Of a stretch of 64,000 nucleotides of DNA, positions 1-10,942 are shown piece by piece; the first letter of the stretch is position 1; each line of letters begins with the position of its first letter. This stretch comes from Malania oleifera (lineage: Eukaryota; Streptophyta; Magnoliopsida; Santalales; Ximeniaceae). The DNA lies in contig NC_080426.1 of assembly GCF_029873635.1 (NCBI RefSeq), forward strand, positions 57,816,673 through 57,880,672. The letters are read 5' to 3'. A model generated the notes under the pieces. It made no database searches. It saw only the letters and a list, made by a program, of their open reading frames with translations, and was not told the DNA's origin. The translations under genes were made by a program, and so were the position numbers.

Positions 1-468
1 ATATGTAGCAACACAGCATTCAACATATGAATCCTCAAACAAGCCAGAGTGAGAACCATATACCTCATGTTCTGTTGATGCACTATCCCTATTACTTACC
101 ACTCCCTGATCATCTGAACATGATATCTCTGGAGTGATGGTTTCCTTTTCCTGGGTCTCTCCATATTTCTTTTCAAGCTCAACTTAGATCTCCTATGCAC
201 TACAACATACCATAAACTCATGCAGAATATCAGTATCTAAAGCACAATATAGCATGTCCATGGCATGTGAATTTGTATGCATCAAATTAACATCATTTTC
301 TACAAGCATACAAATTCCATTTACAATCACCCGCAAGGCCCTCTAGTTCATTGATTTTATAAAAACGCTCATTCTGATTTTCCACGTGGTGTAATCGACA
401 CCACAAAATATATGAGGACTGAAAGGTGACTAACCCTCACCGAATGGTGATACACCAATTTGAGCCAT
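1..468 (-). pseudogene. E1 gag, 5' fragment, broken
   Basis: Read on the minus strand from the ATG at 468-466, the product begins MAQIGVSPFGEG and then meets a stop. The following FCGVDYTTWKIRMSVFIKSMN stretch (split by stops) matches the start of the E8 gag (TPFGEG, LNYTFWKQKMRIYL), the UBN2/DUF4219-type N-terminus of plant copia Gag. Soon after the VELEKKYG segment the reading jumps to the acidic EISCSDDQGVV part. The UBN2 core present in E8 is missing, the same gap seen in E4. The copy has several in-frame stops and cannot make Gag. It continues beyond the left edge. Confidence 0.75.
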
Positions 469-510
469 TGCGATGTATTTGCAAAAACGTTTAAGTCTAA
501 TGTGATGAGT

Positions 511-521
511 CTCTGATACCA
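511..521 (-). other. E1 primer-binding site
   Basis: On the minus strand this reads TGGTATCAGAG, complementary to the 3' end of plant initiator-Met tRNA. It lies 2 nt inside the LTR end, as expected for priming minus-strand cDNA. Confidence 0.85.
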
Positions 522-523
522 AT

Positions 524-1411
524 TGTTAGAATTGGTGTATTCCCAAGAGGGGGGATGAATTGGAATTTTAAACTTTTCTCCTAAGTTGAACTAGATGTTA
601 GCAGAATATTACAATCTAGGGTCTTTCTATTGAGTTCCAAATACGCCGATAAATATAATATATGAACATTTAAATCAAGCACATCATTCACATAATAACA
701 TACACGTGCAGTAAATATAAAGTGCAGAAATATCGACAAACACACGATATGTTATCGGGGTTCGGCCAACTATGCCTACGTCCCCACCTCTAGCTCGCAA
801 GCCCGAGGATCCCACTAATAGTTCACTTAAGGGTGGAGCAGCACCAATTACAACTAGTTCAATTACCACAGGACTGACCTCAACCTTAACTAAGTCAATT
901 AGTGGGGTTGACCTCAACCTATGCACCTTAACAGGATGGCGCACCTAACTTTCCTAACCGAGTCTAAGCCAATCCGAGACTATTCTAGGGCTAGTCTCCC
1001 TCTTCAGGTCACGCCTAGAAATACAACAGTATTTGCTCAATCAATATATTTGGTACAGTGATTGTGCTTTCGTGTAAAACAGATATGTACCCAGATACGT
1101 TCAGTCACATACACCACTAGATGATTTAATATGTAAGCTCAGTGTGGTCTAGTATTTCAACTCTCAGATATATATATTTATTATCAGTGTGTGTGCGTAT
1201 TAAAAACCAAATACCCTAATTATTATTACAGACCAACTACATGAATGAATTATATATTATAGTACAAAGTAGTTAGGTCTTCAATCTTCACTTGCTCTAT
1301 GTGCGTCTTGATCTTGACAATTTTGGTTCCTGCACATAATCTCAAACACTCATTAGATATATAATGAGTATTTGTCATAATCAAAACCGGTTATGACCTA
1401 TAAGGTCAACA
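524..1411 (-). repeat. E1 5' LTR (888 bp)
   Basis: The LTR starts TGTTAG and ends TCAACA on the plus strand, so the termini are near-perfect inverted repeats. In the minus sense it begins TGTTGACC and ends with the CCCCCTCTTGGGAATACACC block shared with the E4, E8, S1 and S6 LTRs. It is much shorter than the ~2 kb LTRs of E4 and E8, and I saw no motif array in it. Confidence 0.85.
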
Positions 1412-2284
1412 ATGTCGCCTTGGGGAGCACTAGTCCTGTTTGCGAAGGAGAAATACAAAACTAAGAGGATGTGTATTAATTATAGAGAGATAAATAAAGT
1501 AACAGTCAAGAATAAATATCCTCTTCCCAGAATTTATGATTTATTTGATCAGTTCCAGGGGACCTAGGTCTACTCCAAGATTGATCTTCAGTCAGAATAT
1601 CACCAGGTGAAAGTTAAAGTAGAGGACGTTTCAAAGACCACTTTCTAATCTAGGTATGGGCACTACGAGTTCTTCGTATTGCCGTTCAGATTGACTAATG
1701 CACCAGCAATGTTTGTGGACCTAATGACTTGGGTGTTCCATCAGCATTTAGACTTGTTTGTTGTGGTATTTTTTGATGATATACTAGTCTACTCAAAGAG
1801 TTTTAAGGAACATGAGGAGCATTTGAAGCTGGTATTTCAAGTATTAAGAGAAAGGAAGTTATATGCTAAATTTAAGAAATGTGAATTCTAGCTTAGGCAG
1901 GACACTTTTCTCAGGCATGTGACTTTTGGGGACGGCGTATCAATAGATTCGAGTAAAATAGTAGTAGTGGTGAATTGGGTGAGACCGGGGAACGTTTAGG
2001 AAGTTAGAAGTTTCTTAGATCTGGCAGGGTACTACTGGCATTTTGAAGATAGTTTTTTCAGATTATCAGGTCCACTGACACGACTCACAAGGAAAAATAT
2101 GAGTTTGAATGGACCGATAAGTGTGAGCAGAGCTTTTAGGAGTTAAAGTAGCGGTTGGTCACTGTACCGGTATTATCTATTCCATCAGGAGAGGATGGAT
2201 TTGTTATATAAAGTGATGCATCCCAGAAGGGACTCGGGTGCGTGTTGATGCAGCATGGGAGGGTTATTACTTATGCTTCTCAGT
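1412..2284 (+). pseudogene. E2 pol: reverse transcriptase and start of RNase H, broken
   Basis: The translation shows the gypsy RT order: SPWGALVLF, then [15 protein letters not shown] with the first palm motif, then [23 protein letters not shown] and the FFDD form of the YxDD catalytic box (near 1772-1783), followed by ILVYSKS and the LAGYY and [11 protein letters not shown] motifs of the thumb and connection. RNase H begins with the DAS motif near 2216. Stops interrupt the frame (for example after QGT, KTTF and KKCEF). The sequence stops at 2284 inside the YAS[10 protein letters not shown] motif, where E3 is inserted, and resumes at 10943. Confidence 0.85.
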
Positions 2285-3009
2285 TGTCACGCCCCGAAAG
2301 CCGAAATGGGACCCAGGGGTGAAAATGTAAGCTAATTTATCCCTGTATCATACAAATCATCATAGATACAGTACAAAGGATGAGGGTCCAACCCTATGGG
2401 GTTCCCAGACACCTTAAACACATCCAACACAATCATATACGTAATGAAAAAACCATACATACATATGCAGTATTATACTAGAGTCTATACAAGAGCAGAC
2501 ACAAAGCTCTATCAAAACATACAAATGGGTGCCCAACACATCCCAAAATGGCAACCCACCAAAATTACAGTCCTAGCATTTACCTAGCCCTAAAAGCGGT
2601 ACACCGGCCACTAAGCTCCGTACACTAGGACACTAGTTCCGGTTACCCGAAGGACCTGTAAAAATGTACGTACAGTAGGGGTGAGACACCTCTCAGTAAG
2701 GAAGAGCACAGGTTATATCGGTGTGTGGCATTTGAGTGTTATCATGATACAACATACACGCAATTAAATGCATTCCAGTACTAATTTCATTAGTGCATAC
2801 ACGCAAACATACACATACACATGATCAGCGATCCGGATGTCGTCACACCCATCGGCCCGAAGCCGGTCCTCGACAATCCGGCGTTGGCCCGTAGTCAACT
2901 CGCGAAGCACGGTGCCACTGGCACATAGCTAGTCCTCGACTCCCATGGCATCGTACCGATGCATAATTGATGGATCCACACCCTTCGGCTTGATCTGCCA
3001 GAATAGGCT

Positions 3010-3200
3010 CACGCCCTCGGATATAGAGCTGGACACTTTTGCCTACATGGCAGGCGATAAACACACGCCCTCGGATATAGAGTCAGACACTCTTGCCTAC
3101 GCAACAAGCGATAAAACACATGCCCTTAGATATAGAACCGGACACTCTTGCCTACGTGGCAGGCGATAAACACACGCCCTCGAATATAGAGCCGGACACT
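3010..3200 (-). repeat. ~55-bp tandem repeat in E3 3' LTR, about 3.5 copies
   Basis: Units start near 3010, 3063, 3119 and 3173. Each has a CACGCCCTCGGATATAGAG core followed by GGACACTCTTGCCTACG and GGCGATAAA blocks. The partner LTR has only about 1.5-2 units (about 9906-9995). Confidence 0.85.
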
Positions 3201-3851
3201 CTCAGTACTTGGAACAATTCAGAACCGTGTTTCCACTAGCATTTCAACATATCACACACACATGCATGCTCATATAACTAAACAAACCACACCCATTTGG
3301 TAATCTAAATCATGGTTTTTCAAAAAAATACAGTTAAAACAAGTCAAGGCACGGTCATCCCAATATCACAGTATAAATCAACATATACGCACGGTTTTCA
3401 ACAAAACCAGGGATGCAGCCCGTCGCCCCCTTTTTCCAAAACTGTAATAATGAAAAACCTATAATTTTCTCTGTTAGATCCCCCCCAAATGAGTATCCAA
3501 AACACACACAGGACCATGAACTACAGTTCCACCGAGTCCAATTTCAAAAATAACCAATATAAACATAGTTCCCCTTATCTTTTCCCCGACTAGCCAATCC
3601 TGAACTCCTAGGCCCCTAAACAGCGAACCAAGATCCAAAACCTACAAATCACAGTACAGAATGTACTCACAAAACAATTTCCTACAAAACGACCGGGTCA
3701 AAAATGAAAACCGAGCCTTACCTCAATTTTTCGCCAAAACCCAAAAATCTCCGAAATAGGATTCCAATTCGTAGAACTTGTAGAGAATCCTTCCACAATC
3801 CTCACGGTAACTTCCGATTCTTGATTCCAACAACGATCGGCGAAGAAATCT

Positions 3852-3884
<33 letters not shown>

Positions 3885-3946
3885 AAGTTACTTAGTGAAG
3901 AAGTAAAGGAAATTCCTATTTATAGCCCTTTGACCCGGCATAATTC

Positions 3947-4131
3947 ATTGACGAAATGGTGCCTTTGTCGACGAATCTTTCACTACCTTTGTTGACGAAT
4001 CGGTGGCCTAGTCGACGAATCTGAGATCACCGGTTTTTTCGAAACTCCTCGACTTCTTCTCGTCGACTAGTCTCTGAATTTCATCGACGAGAAGAACAAA
4101 GGCTTCGTCGATGAAATTTGGCTTCGTCGAC
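3947..4131 (-). promoter_or_regulatory. GTCGAC palindrome array upstream of E3 3' LTR TATA box
   Basis: Eight copies of (T/C)TCGTCGACGA(A/G) or near variants have cores starting at 3947, 3967, 3991, 4011, then 4062, 4083, 4107, 4126. Steps are 20-24-20, a 51-bp gap, then 21-24-19. In the minus-strand sense the array lies about 22 bp upstream of the CTATAAATAG box at 3916-3925. A regulatory role is inferred from position and spacing only. Confidence 0.7.
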
Positions 4132-4204
4132 GAAATATGCCAAATTTCCAATTTGTCCCTCTCTTATTTATTTAAACCCAGTTATCACGGTTCGGGTTCT
4201 TACA

Positions 4205-4218
4205 ATCTCCCCTCCTTA
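4205..4218 (-). other. E3 polypurine tract
   Basis: In the minus sense this reads AAGGAGGGGAGAT directly before the LTR's TGTAAGAACC, the usual plus-strand primer site. The stretch 4219-4471 is the untranslated 3' spacer of the element. Confidence 0.8.
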
Positions 4219-4471
4219 TAAAAATTTCGTCCTCGAAATTTGTCATCTCTCATTCAAAAAGTCATATCTGGAATACTCATATATGAACTATCAACAAGAA
4301 ACTGGCGACTACTACAGCGCAATCCCATCATACACATAGACATACATACCCTCACTTATGGCGGAGGAATATCGTGGTTACATATACAACTGTCACAGGA
4401 GTTCACAATACACACACACTCCCGACGACTAACCACCTATCCCAACCCATAGTAGGATCATGTACAAGTGC

Positions 4472-5982
4472 TCAAAACAATTGTGGATACTTCCAGAATA
4501 TTTCTGTTTCCAGTTCCCAAGAAGCCTCCTCAATCTCGTGGTTTCGCCACAATACCTTCACTAACGGTATCTCTTTGGTATGAAGCTTCTGAAATTTATG
4601 GTCTAGAACCTGAACAAGTATCTCCTCATACGCTAAAGTATCCCCAATTTCCAACTCATCATAACTAATAACATGTGAAGGGTCCAACACATACCTCCTC
4701 AACATGGATACGTGAAACACATTATGGACCCACGAAAGTGCTGGAGGTAATGCAACTCTGTAGGCTGCCGAACCCACTTGCTTAAGTACCTTGAATGGTC
4801 CGATATGCCTCAAGCTCAACTTGCCCTTCCTCCCAAACCTCATCACCCCTTTCATAGGAGCAATACGCAGAAATACCTTACCTCCCACTTCGAACTCTAA
4901 CTTATGGCGGCGAACATCCGCGTAACTCTTCTTTCGATTCTGGGCTGATCTAATTCTCTCCCGGATCAAACCCACCTTCTCAGACGCCTGCTGCACGAGT
5001 TTAGGTCCTAACACCTAACGTTCACCAACCTCTTCCCAACACAAAGGCGACCGACACCTCCAACAATACAATGCCTCGAACGGTGCCATCCCGATACTAG
5101 ACTGGAAGCTGTTGTTATAAGCGAACTCTATAAGTGGATAAACCGTATCCAGCTACCACAAAAGTTCAACACACAAGCTCGCAACATATCTTCTAAAATC
5201 TGTATCGTCCTCTTTGACCGTCCATTAGTCTAGGGGTGGAACGCTATACTGAAAGTAAGCTTCGTCCCCAGTGCCTCCTGTAAGCTCATCTAGAATCGAG
5301 AAGTAAACCTCGGATCTCGATTTGACACAATGGACACCAGTACTCTGTGCATTCTCACAATCTCATGCATATACAACTTTGCTAGCCTACTCAAAGGATA
5401 GCTAACTTTCATCGGTATGAAATGAGTAGATTTCGTCAATCTATCCATGATCACCCAAATAGCATTCTATTCGTGAAGCGCTGGTGGCAAACTGGTCACG
5501 AAATCCATGGAAATATGCTCCCATTTCCACATCAAAATCGGCAAGGGCTGCAACGGCCCTACCGACCTCTAATGTTTAGCTTTCACCTACTAACACGTCA
5601 GACACTGCTCCACAAACTAAGCAATCTGCTTCTTCATACCAGACCACCAAAAGGTCTCACACAAGTCCTGACACATCTTTGTACTGCTAGGATGTACCGT
5701 ATACAAAGAACGATGCGCCTCCTCTAGAATCGTCCTTCTGATTTCATCATCATTTGAAACACACAAACTGGTCCCAAACTTCAACACACCTCCCTCGGAG
5801 ATGTTAAACTTCGTAGCCAAACTTGTTGTACCTTTTCCCTAACCTCTGTCAACTCTGCATCACTACCCTGCGCGGCCTTTATACGCATAAACAAGGTCGG
5901 TTGGATCACCAAACCAGCAAGATAAGCCTGATAATCACAACAACTTTATACATGAGCTCTCCAAATCCCGTCTGATGTGATA
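4472..5982 (-). pseudogene. E3 pol: integrase and C-terminal chromodomain-like region, broken
   Basis: The last 180 codons (5014-4472) are open. They show the GKVFLRIAPMKGVMRFG motif (integrase C-terminal domain), KGKLSLRHIGPF, then VHNVFHVSMLRRYVLDPSHV and the terminal IPLVKVLWRNHEIEEASWE segment ending YPQLF. That tail is characteristic of Tekay-type chromoviruses, where a chromodomain is thought to direct integration into heterochromatin. Upstream, the zinc-binding HHCC region is recognisable (EEAHRSLYTVHPSSTKM, FWWSGMKKQIA near 5617-5730). The DDE core (about 5100-5560) is interrupted by several stops. Confidence 0.85.
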
Positions 5983-6462
5983 CTAAGTTGCAACCGCAGA
6001 TACAGCTGTAGGCCCTGACTTTCGACTCAACGCATCAGCTACCACATTAGCCTTTCCCGAGTGATAACTGATCGTGCAATCATAGTCCTTGATCAACTCT
6101 AGCCACCATCTCTGCCTCATGTTGAACTCCTTCTGCGTGAAGAAATATCTAAGGCTCTTGTGGTCAGTGAAGATCTCACACTGCACCCCGTACAGATAGT
6201 GTCTCCAGATCTTCAGTGCATATACAACAGCAACCAATTCTAGATCATGCGTAGGGTAATTCTTCTCATACTCTTTCAATTGTTAAGAAGCATACGCTAC
6301 TACCTTACCCTGCTGCATAAGCACACATCCCAAGCCCTTCAGAGACGCGTCATTATAAATCACAAACCCACCATCCCCTGAAGGAATGGTCAATACTGGA
6401 GCAGTAACCAGCCGGTGCTTCAACTCTTGAAAGCACTGCTCGTAATCATTGGTCCAATCAAA
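5983..6462 (-). pseudogene. E3 pol: RNase H, mostly open
   Basis: The 98-residue stretch from 6279 holds [21 protein letters not shown] with the catalytic Glu, then the TDHKSLRYF motif with an Asp, [18 protein letters not shown], and ends with [12 protein letters not shown]. The first catalytic Asp lies upstream in the DASLKGLG motif, after a stop near 6285. The region degrades the RNA strand of the RNA:DNA hybrid in an intact element. It is homologous to 42350-42900 in E7 and 63074-63540 in E6. Confidence 0.85.
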
Positions 6463-7299
6463 CTATACTCCTTTCCTGGTCAATCGAGTTAGAGGCCCAG
6501 ATAGTTTAGTGAACCCCTCCACGAACCGATGATAATAACCCGCCAGTCCTAGAAAACTCTGAACCTCCTGCACATTCTTCGGCCTTACCCAGTCGACCAC
6601 GACTTCAATCTTGCTAGGATCAATTGATATACCATCCCCAGTAACCACATAGCATACAACTTATTCTCCCGCAGAATCTGTAACACTAACCTCAAATGTT
6701 CCATGTGCTCTTTCGTACTCCTCGAGTATACTAGAATGTCATCAATGAACACCATAACGAATCGATCCAGGTACTCATGGAAAACCCTGTTCATCAGATC
6801 CATGAACACCGCCAAAGCATTTGTCAACCCAAATGGCATAACCAAGAACTCGTAATGGCCATATCTGGTTCGAAAAGCAGTCTTTGCTATACCCTCCACT
6901 CTAACCCTCACCTGATGATATCCTGACCGCAAGTCGATCTTCGAAAAGACCCACGTTTCCTGCAACTAGTCAAAAAGATCATCCATACGAGGTAAAGGAT
7001 AGCGATTTTTCACAGTTACCTTGTTAATCTCATAGTAATCAATGCACATCCGCATCGACTCATCCTTCTTCTTCACAAACAATACTAGAGCTGCCCAGGG
7101 CAAAACACTAGGTTAAATGAATCACCTGTCCAGTAATTCCTACAACTGCTCCTTCAACTCTCAAAGTTTTGCTGGAGCCATCTGGTATAGAGCTTTAGAG
7201 ATCAGTGCCTTACCGGGCAGCAACTCTATCACAAACTCCACCTCACGATCCGGAGGTAAATCGGGTAAATCATTGGGAACACATTCGGGAATTCGCTGA
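6463..7299 (-). pseudogene. E3 pol: reverse transcriptase, with a small deletion
   Basis: The minus-strand translation shows LPPDREVEF and APYRMAP-like residues, then [57 protein letters not shown] and the [11 protein letters not shown] catalytic box. The FIDD aspartates are kept. About 50 nt coding for the KLKKCEFWL...FLGH segment is missing near 6655, which fuses KLYA to an out-of-frame sequence. Earlier TAG stops also occur, including one in the ELKEQL-ELL motif. It cannot give a working enzyme. Confidence 0.85.
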
Positions 7300-7411
7300 C
7301 TACCCGAATGTCCTCGAGTCTCAACTCATCCCGCGGTGGTTCCTTCATACACGCTAGGTACCCCTGACATCCGTCCAAGAGTAGCCTCTTCGCCTATAAT
7401 GCCGATAGAAT

Positions 7412-7929
7412 CTATGGCGTCGAACACATACACGATCCCACAAATTCATATCCCTGCTCCCCAGGTGGTCTAAACACTGCTACCTTCCTACAACAGTCGA
7501 TCACTACATAACTAGAGAATAACCAATCCATCCCCAGAATAATATCAAACCTCGATATGTCGTATACCACCAGATTCGCTGGTAGTAGCTTTCCTTGAAT
7601 TTCCATTGGGCAGTCTACCAACATCTTTCTACAGAAAGATACACTCTCAGATGGTGTAGTAATAGATAACACCTCATCTATGTCTCAAGTCTCAACCCCA
7701 TACCGTCCCACAAAATTCACAGATACAAAAGAGTGAGTTACACCAGAATCAAATAAAACAGAAGCCTTATTTGAAAATAATAATAAGGTACCTATCACCA
7801 TGTTCCCTGCATGCTCAGCTTCTGCTGGAGTAAGAGAATATACTATGGCCGGAGCTGTGTTCGTTTGAGCAGTTCCCCGAGGTATCTGATTGCTCCCTCA
7901 GTCCCCATTAACTGCAAGCACGTCTCGCC
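7412..7929 (-). pseudogene. E3 aspartic protease region
   Basis: In the minus sense the catalytic motif FDSGVTHS lies near 7760-7730, keeping the D-S-G triad. The flap and C-terminal lobe follow in VVYDISRFDIILGMDWLF and VVIDC. The retropepsin cleaves the Gag-Pol polyprotein. Frame breaks occur between the two halves (ORF 7672-7412) and after PPGEQGYEF. Of the three comparable protease copies, only E3 keeps DSG: E7 has DSW and E6 has DSR. Confidence 0.8.
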
Positions 7930-8865
7930 TTGGTGCACGACAATCACGAGACATGTGGCCTAGCTGACCACAATTATAGTAGTAACCCCCAAATGACCAG
8001 CACTCACCCTCGTGCCACCTATGACATCTGGTACAACGACCACCAGTCTGGCTCATCTGAGAATCCTAGCACTCGGTATTATGACGATAACTCGAGCCCT
8101 TGCTCCTTTTCTTCCACGATCCTTGACGAGATCCTATCTGAGAACCAGAAGGTACTGTCCTCTTCCTCGATTCCTGATCCACCTCGTCCTCTCGGATACC
8201 ATTCTCGATCATTGTGGCTTTATCCACCAACACCGAGAACTTGTGGATCTAAAGCATACCCACCAGTTTACGGATATCCTTCCTCAAACCCTTCTCGAAC
8301 CTTCGAGTCTTCTTATACTCGCTCGAGATCATACATGGTGCAAAGCGGGACAGCTCTACGTACATAGCCGCATACTCCTGCACCGTCAAACTCCCTTGAG
8401 TCAGCGCAGAAAACTCATCTACCTTCGCATCACGTACAAAAGCTGGAAAGTATCTGTCAAAGAACACCTCCTTGAATCGACTCCACATCATCTCCTCAGG
8501 ACCGGCTCTCTACTTTTCTAGCAGACTCACTACAGTCCACTATCGATCCGCCTCCCCAAACAGCTGGAAAGTAGCATAGAGGACTCGCTGCCTATCTGTG
8601 CAGTGCAGGACTCCCAGAATCCTCTCAGTCTTCTCCATCCAGTCCTCTACTGTCATTGGGTAGGTCCTCCAGAGATCGTCGGAGGATGCATGCGTGTGAA
8701 CCTCTTAATGGTGCACCCCGCAGTAGTAGGAGAGTGCTCGCATCTCTTCATACTCTGCCTGATCTCGCGTAATACCTGCCTTATCAAACCTTGAGGCACA
8801 GAAGGAGACTCATCACTCGTGGTCTCCTCGGAGCCACTTCCCTAGTTATTATCCTTGGGCTCCAT
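7930..8865 (-). pseudogene. E3 gag, broken
   Basis: The minus-strand ATG at 8865-8863 starts MEPKDNN, like the E7 gag. The conserved retrotransposon Gag block follows in MMWSRFKEVFFDRYFPA, LTQGSLTVQEYAAMYVELSRFAP and RRFEKGLRKDIRKLVGML (8491-8249). Near 8040-7935 a zinc-binding region reads CTRCHRWHEGEC, then YYNCGQLGHMSRDC. In the second knuckle the first Cys is Tyr. Several stops interrupt the N-terminal third. Confidence 0.8.
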
Positions 8866-9174
8866 TCTACAACACAATAGGAATCTATCAATGTCCCTAT
8901 AACATATATAGTTAACACAATGATCTACACTAATTGTGTTAACTACTCCCTGCCAGGTCTAGGTCTATCCTATCACATCGATACGAAAGTCATCAATGAT
9001 CTGCCCTGCTTTTACTAGAACCATCATCCCAGGAAAAACATAGAATACCATCAACAAATCTCGGTCTAGCAACCGAACAACCTTCAACCAACTCTACCCA
9101 TATCCACATCCTATACTCTGGTATGTACTCCCAAATAAGCCTAACCAAGTCTACAAGATCTAGTAACCTGGCTA

Positions 9175-9186
9175 GCTCTGATACCA
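9175..9186 (-). other. E3 primer-binding site
   Basis: The minus strand reads TGGTATCAGAGC, a full 12-nt match to the plant initiator-Met tRNA type site, 3 nt from the 5' LTR. The stretch 8866-9174 is the untranslated leader. Confidence 0.9.
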
Positions 9187-9189
9187 AGC

Positions 9190-10937
9190 TATCACGCCCC
9201 GAACCCCGAAATGGGACCTAAAGGTGAAAATGTAACCTAACCTGTCCCTGTATCATACAAATCATCATAGATACTGTACAAAGGATAAGGGTCCGACCTC
9301 GTGGGGTTCCAGACACCCTAAACACATCCAAACACCATCATATACACAGCGTAAAAACCATACATACATATGCAGTACCATACCAGAGTCTATACAAGAG
9401 CAGACACAATACTCTATCAAAACGTACAAACGGGTGCCCAACACATCCCAAAATGGCAACCCACAAAAATTACACTCCTAGCACTTACCTATCCCTAAAC
9501 GCTATACACCGACCACTACGCTCCCTACACTAGGACGCTAGTTCCGGTTACCCGAAGGACCTGTAAAAATATACATACATCAGGGGTGAGACACCTTTCA
9601 GTAAGGAAGAACACAGGTTATATTGATATGTGGCATTTGAGTGTTATCATGATACAAAATACACGTAGTTAAATGCATTCCGGTACTAATTTCCACAGTG
9701 CATACACGCACACATACACATACACATGATCAACAATCCCGGTGTCGTCACACCCATCGACCCGAAGCTTGTCCGCAACAATCCGGCGTTGGTTGGTAGC
9801 CAACCCATGAAACACAGCACCACTGGCACATGGCTATTCCTCGACTCCCATGGCATCGTACTGACGCATAGCTAGTGGATCCACACCCTTCGACCTGATC
9901 TTTCGGAATAGGCTCACACCTTCGGATATAGAGCCGGACACTCTTGCCTACGTGGCAAGCAATAAACACATGCCCTCAGATATAGAGCCGGACATTCTCA
10001 ATACTTGGAACGATTCGGAACCGCATTCTTACTAGCATTTCAACATATCACACATACATGCATGCTCATATAACCAAACAAACCAAACTCATTTGGTAAT
10101 CTAAATCATAATTTTTTTTAAAAAATACGGTTTAAACAAGTCAAGGCATGACTATCCCAATATCACAATATAAATCAACATATACGCACGGTTTTCAACA
10201 AAACCAGGGATGCAGCCCGTCGCCCCATTTTCCAAAAACTATAATAATGAAAAACCAATAGTTTTTTCCCATTAGATCCCCCCCAAATGAGTAGCCAAAA
10301 TATACACAGGACCGTGAACCACAGTTCCACCAAGTTCGATTTCAAAATAATCAATATAAACATAGTTCCCCTTACCTTTTCCCCGAATAGCTAATCCCGA
10401 ACTCCTAGGCCCCTAAACAGTTAACCGAGTTTCAAAACCTACAAATCACAGTACATAATAACTCACAAAATAGTTTTCTGCAAAACTACTAGATTAGAAA
10501 TGAAAACCGAGTCTTAACTCTATTTTTTGCCAAAACCTGAAAATCTTTGAAACGGGATTCCAATCCATAGAACTTGTAGAGAATCCTTCCACAATCCTTG
10601 TGGTAACTTCCGATTCTTGATTCCAACAATGATCGGCGAAGAAATCTAGAGATAGAGAGAGTAGGGAGAGGTTTAGAGAGAGAGAGAGAGAGAGAAAGAA
10701 AGAGAGATATTTGAAGTTACTTAGTGAGGAAGTAAAGGAAATTCCTATTTATAGCCCTTTGACCCAGCCCAATTCATCGACAAAATGGTGCCTTCATCGA
10801 CGAATCTTCCACTACCTTCGTCGACGAATCGATGGCCTTGTCGACGAAATTTTGCTTCGTCGACGAAATATGTCAAATTCCCAATTTGTCCCTCTCTTAT
10901 TTATTTAAACCTAGTTATCATGATTCGGGTTCTTACA
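9190..10937 (-). repeat. E3 5' LTR (1748 bp)
   Basis: It starts TATCACGCCCCG on the plus strand (terminal TG mutated to TA) and ends TTCTTACA. It aligns along its length with 2285-4204 but is about 170 bp shorter. It has fewer 55-bp repeats and lacks one block of the GTCGAC array. A GA tract lies near 10676-10705. Confidence 0.88.
10776..10865 (-). promoter_or_regulatory. GTCGAC array in E3 5' LTR, contracted to 5 units
   Basis: Cores start at 10776, 10796, 10820, 10840 and 10859 (steps 20-24-20-19). The minus-strand TATA box CTATAAATAG is at 10745-10754, 22 bp downstream in the element's sense. The sister LTR has eight units; the missing segment corresponds to the second quartet minus its last unit. 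Confidence 0.7.
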
Positions 10938-10942
10938 GCAGT

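Larger units (their letters stand above)
1..1411 (-). mobile_element. E1: Sirevirus-like Ty1/copia derivative, 5' part only
   Basis: The 5' LTR, primer-binding site and start of gag lie on the minus strand, and the rest of the element runs off the left edge. It abuts E2 reverse-transcriptase sequence at 1412, so it was most likely inserted into E2. The far TSD is outside the window. Family assignment rests on resemblance of its gag start and LTR termini to E4 and E8. Confidence 0.8.
2285..4204 (-). repeat. E3 3' LTR (1920 bp)
   Basis: Plus-strand ends are TGTCACGCCCCG and GGTTCGGGTTCTTACA; in the element's sense it starts TGTAAGAACC. It pairs with 9190-10937. It contains a 55-bp tandem repeat (3010-3200), a GA tract (3852-3876), a minus-strand TATA box CTATAAATAG (3916-3925), and the GTCGAC array next to it. 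Confidence 0.9.
2285..10937 (-). mobile_element. E3: nearly full-length Tekay-type Ty3/gypsy element inserted in E2
   Basis: It has both LTRs, a PBS, a PPT and a gag-protease-RT-RNase H-integrase order with a C-terminal chromodomain-like region, all on the minus strand. The flanks are TCAGT (2280-2284) and GCAGT (938-942 of the 10 kb line, i.e. 10938-10942), a 5-bp TSD with one mismatch. Removing the element rejoins the E2 RNase H codons. All coding parts carry stops or shifts, so it is non-autonomous now. Confidence 0.9.

Noticed and set aside
9175-9186. tRNA-like sequence at PBS sites
   Set aside because: Only the 10-13 nt complementary to a tRNA 3' end are present. No tRNA gene was found in the window.
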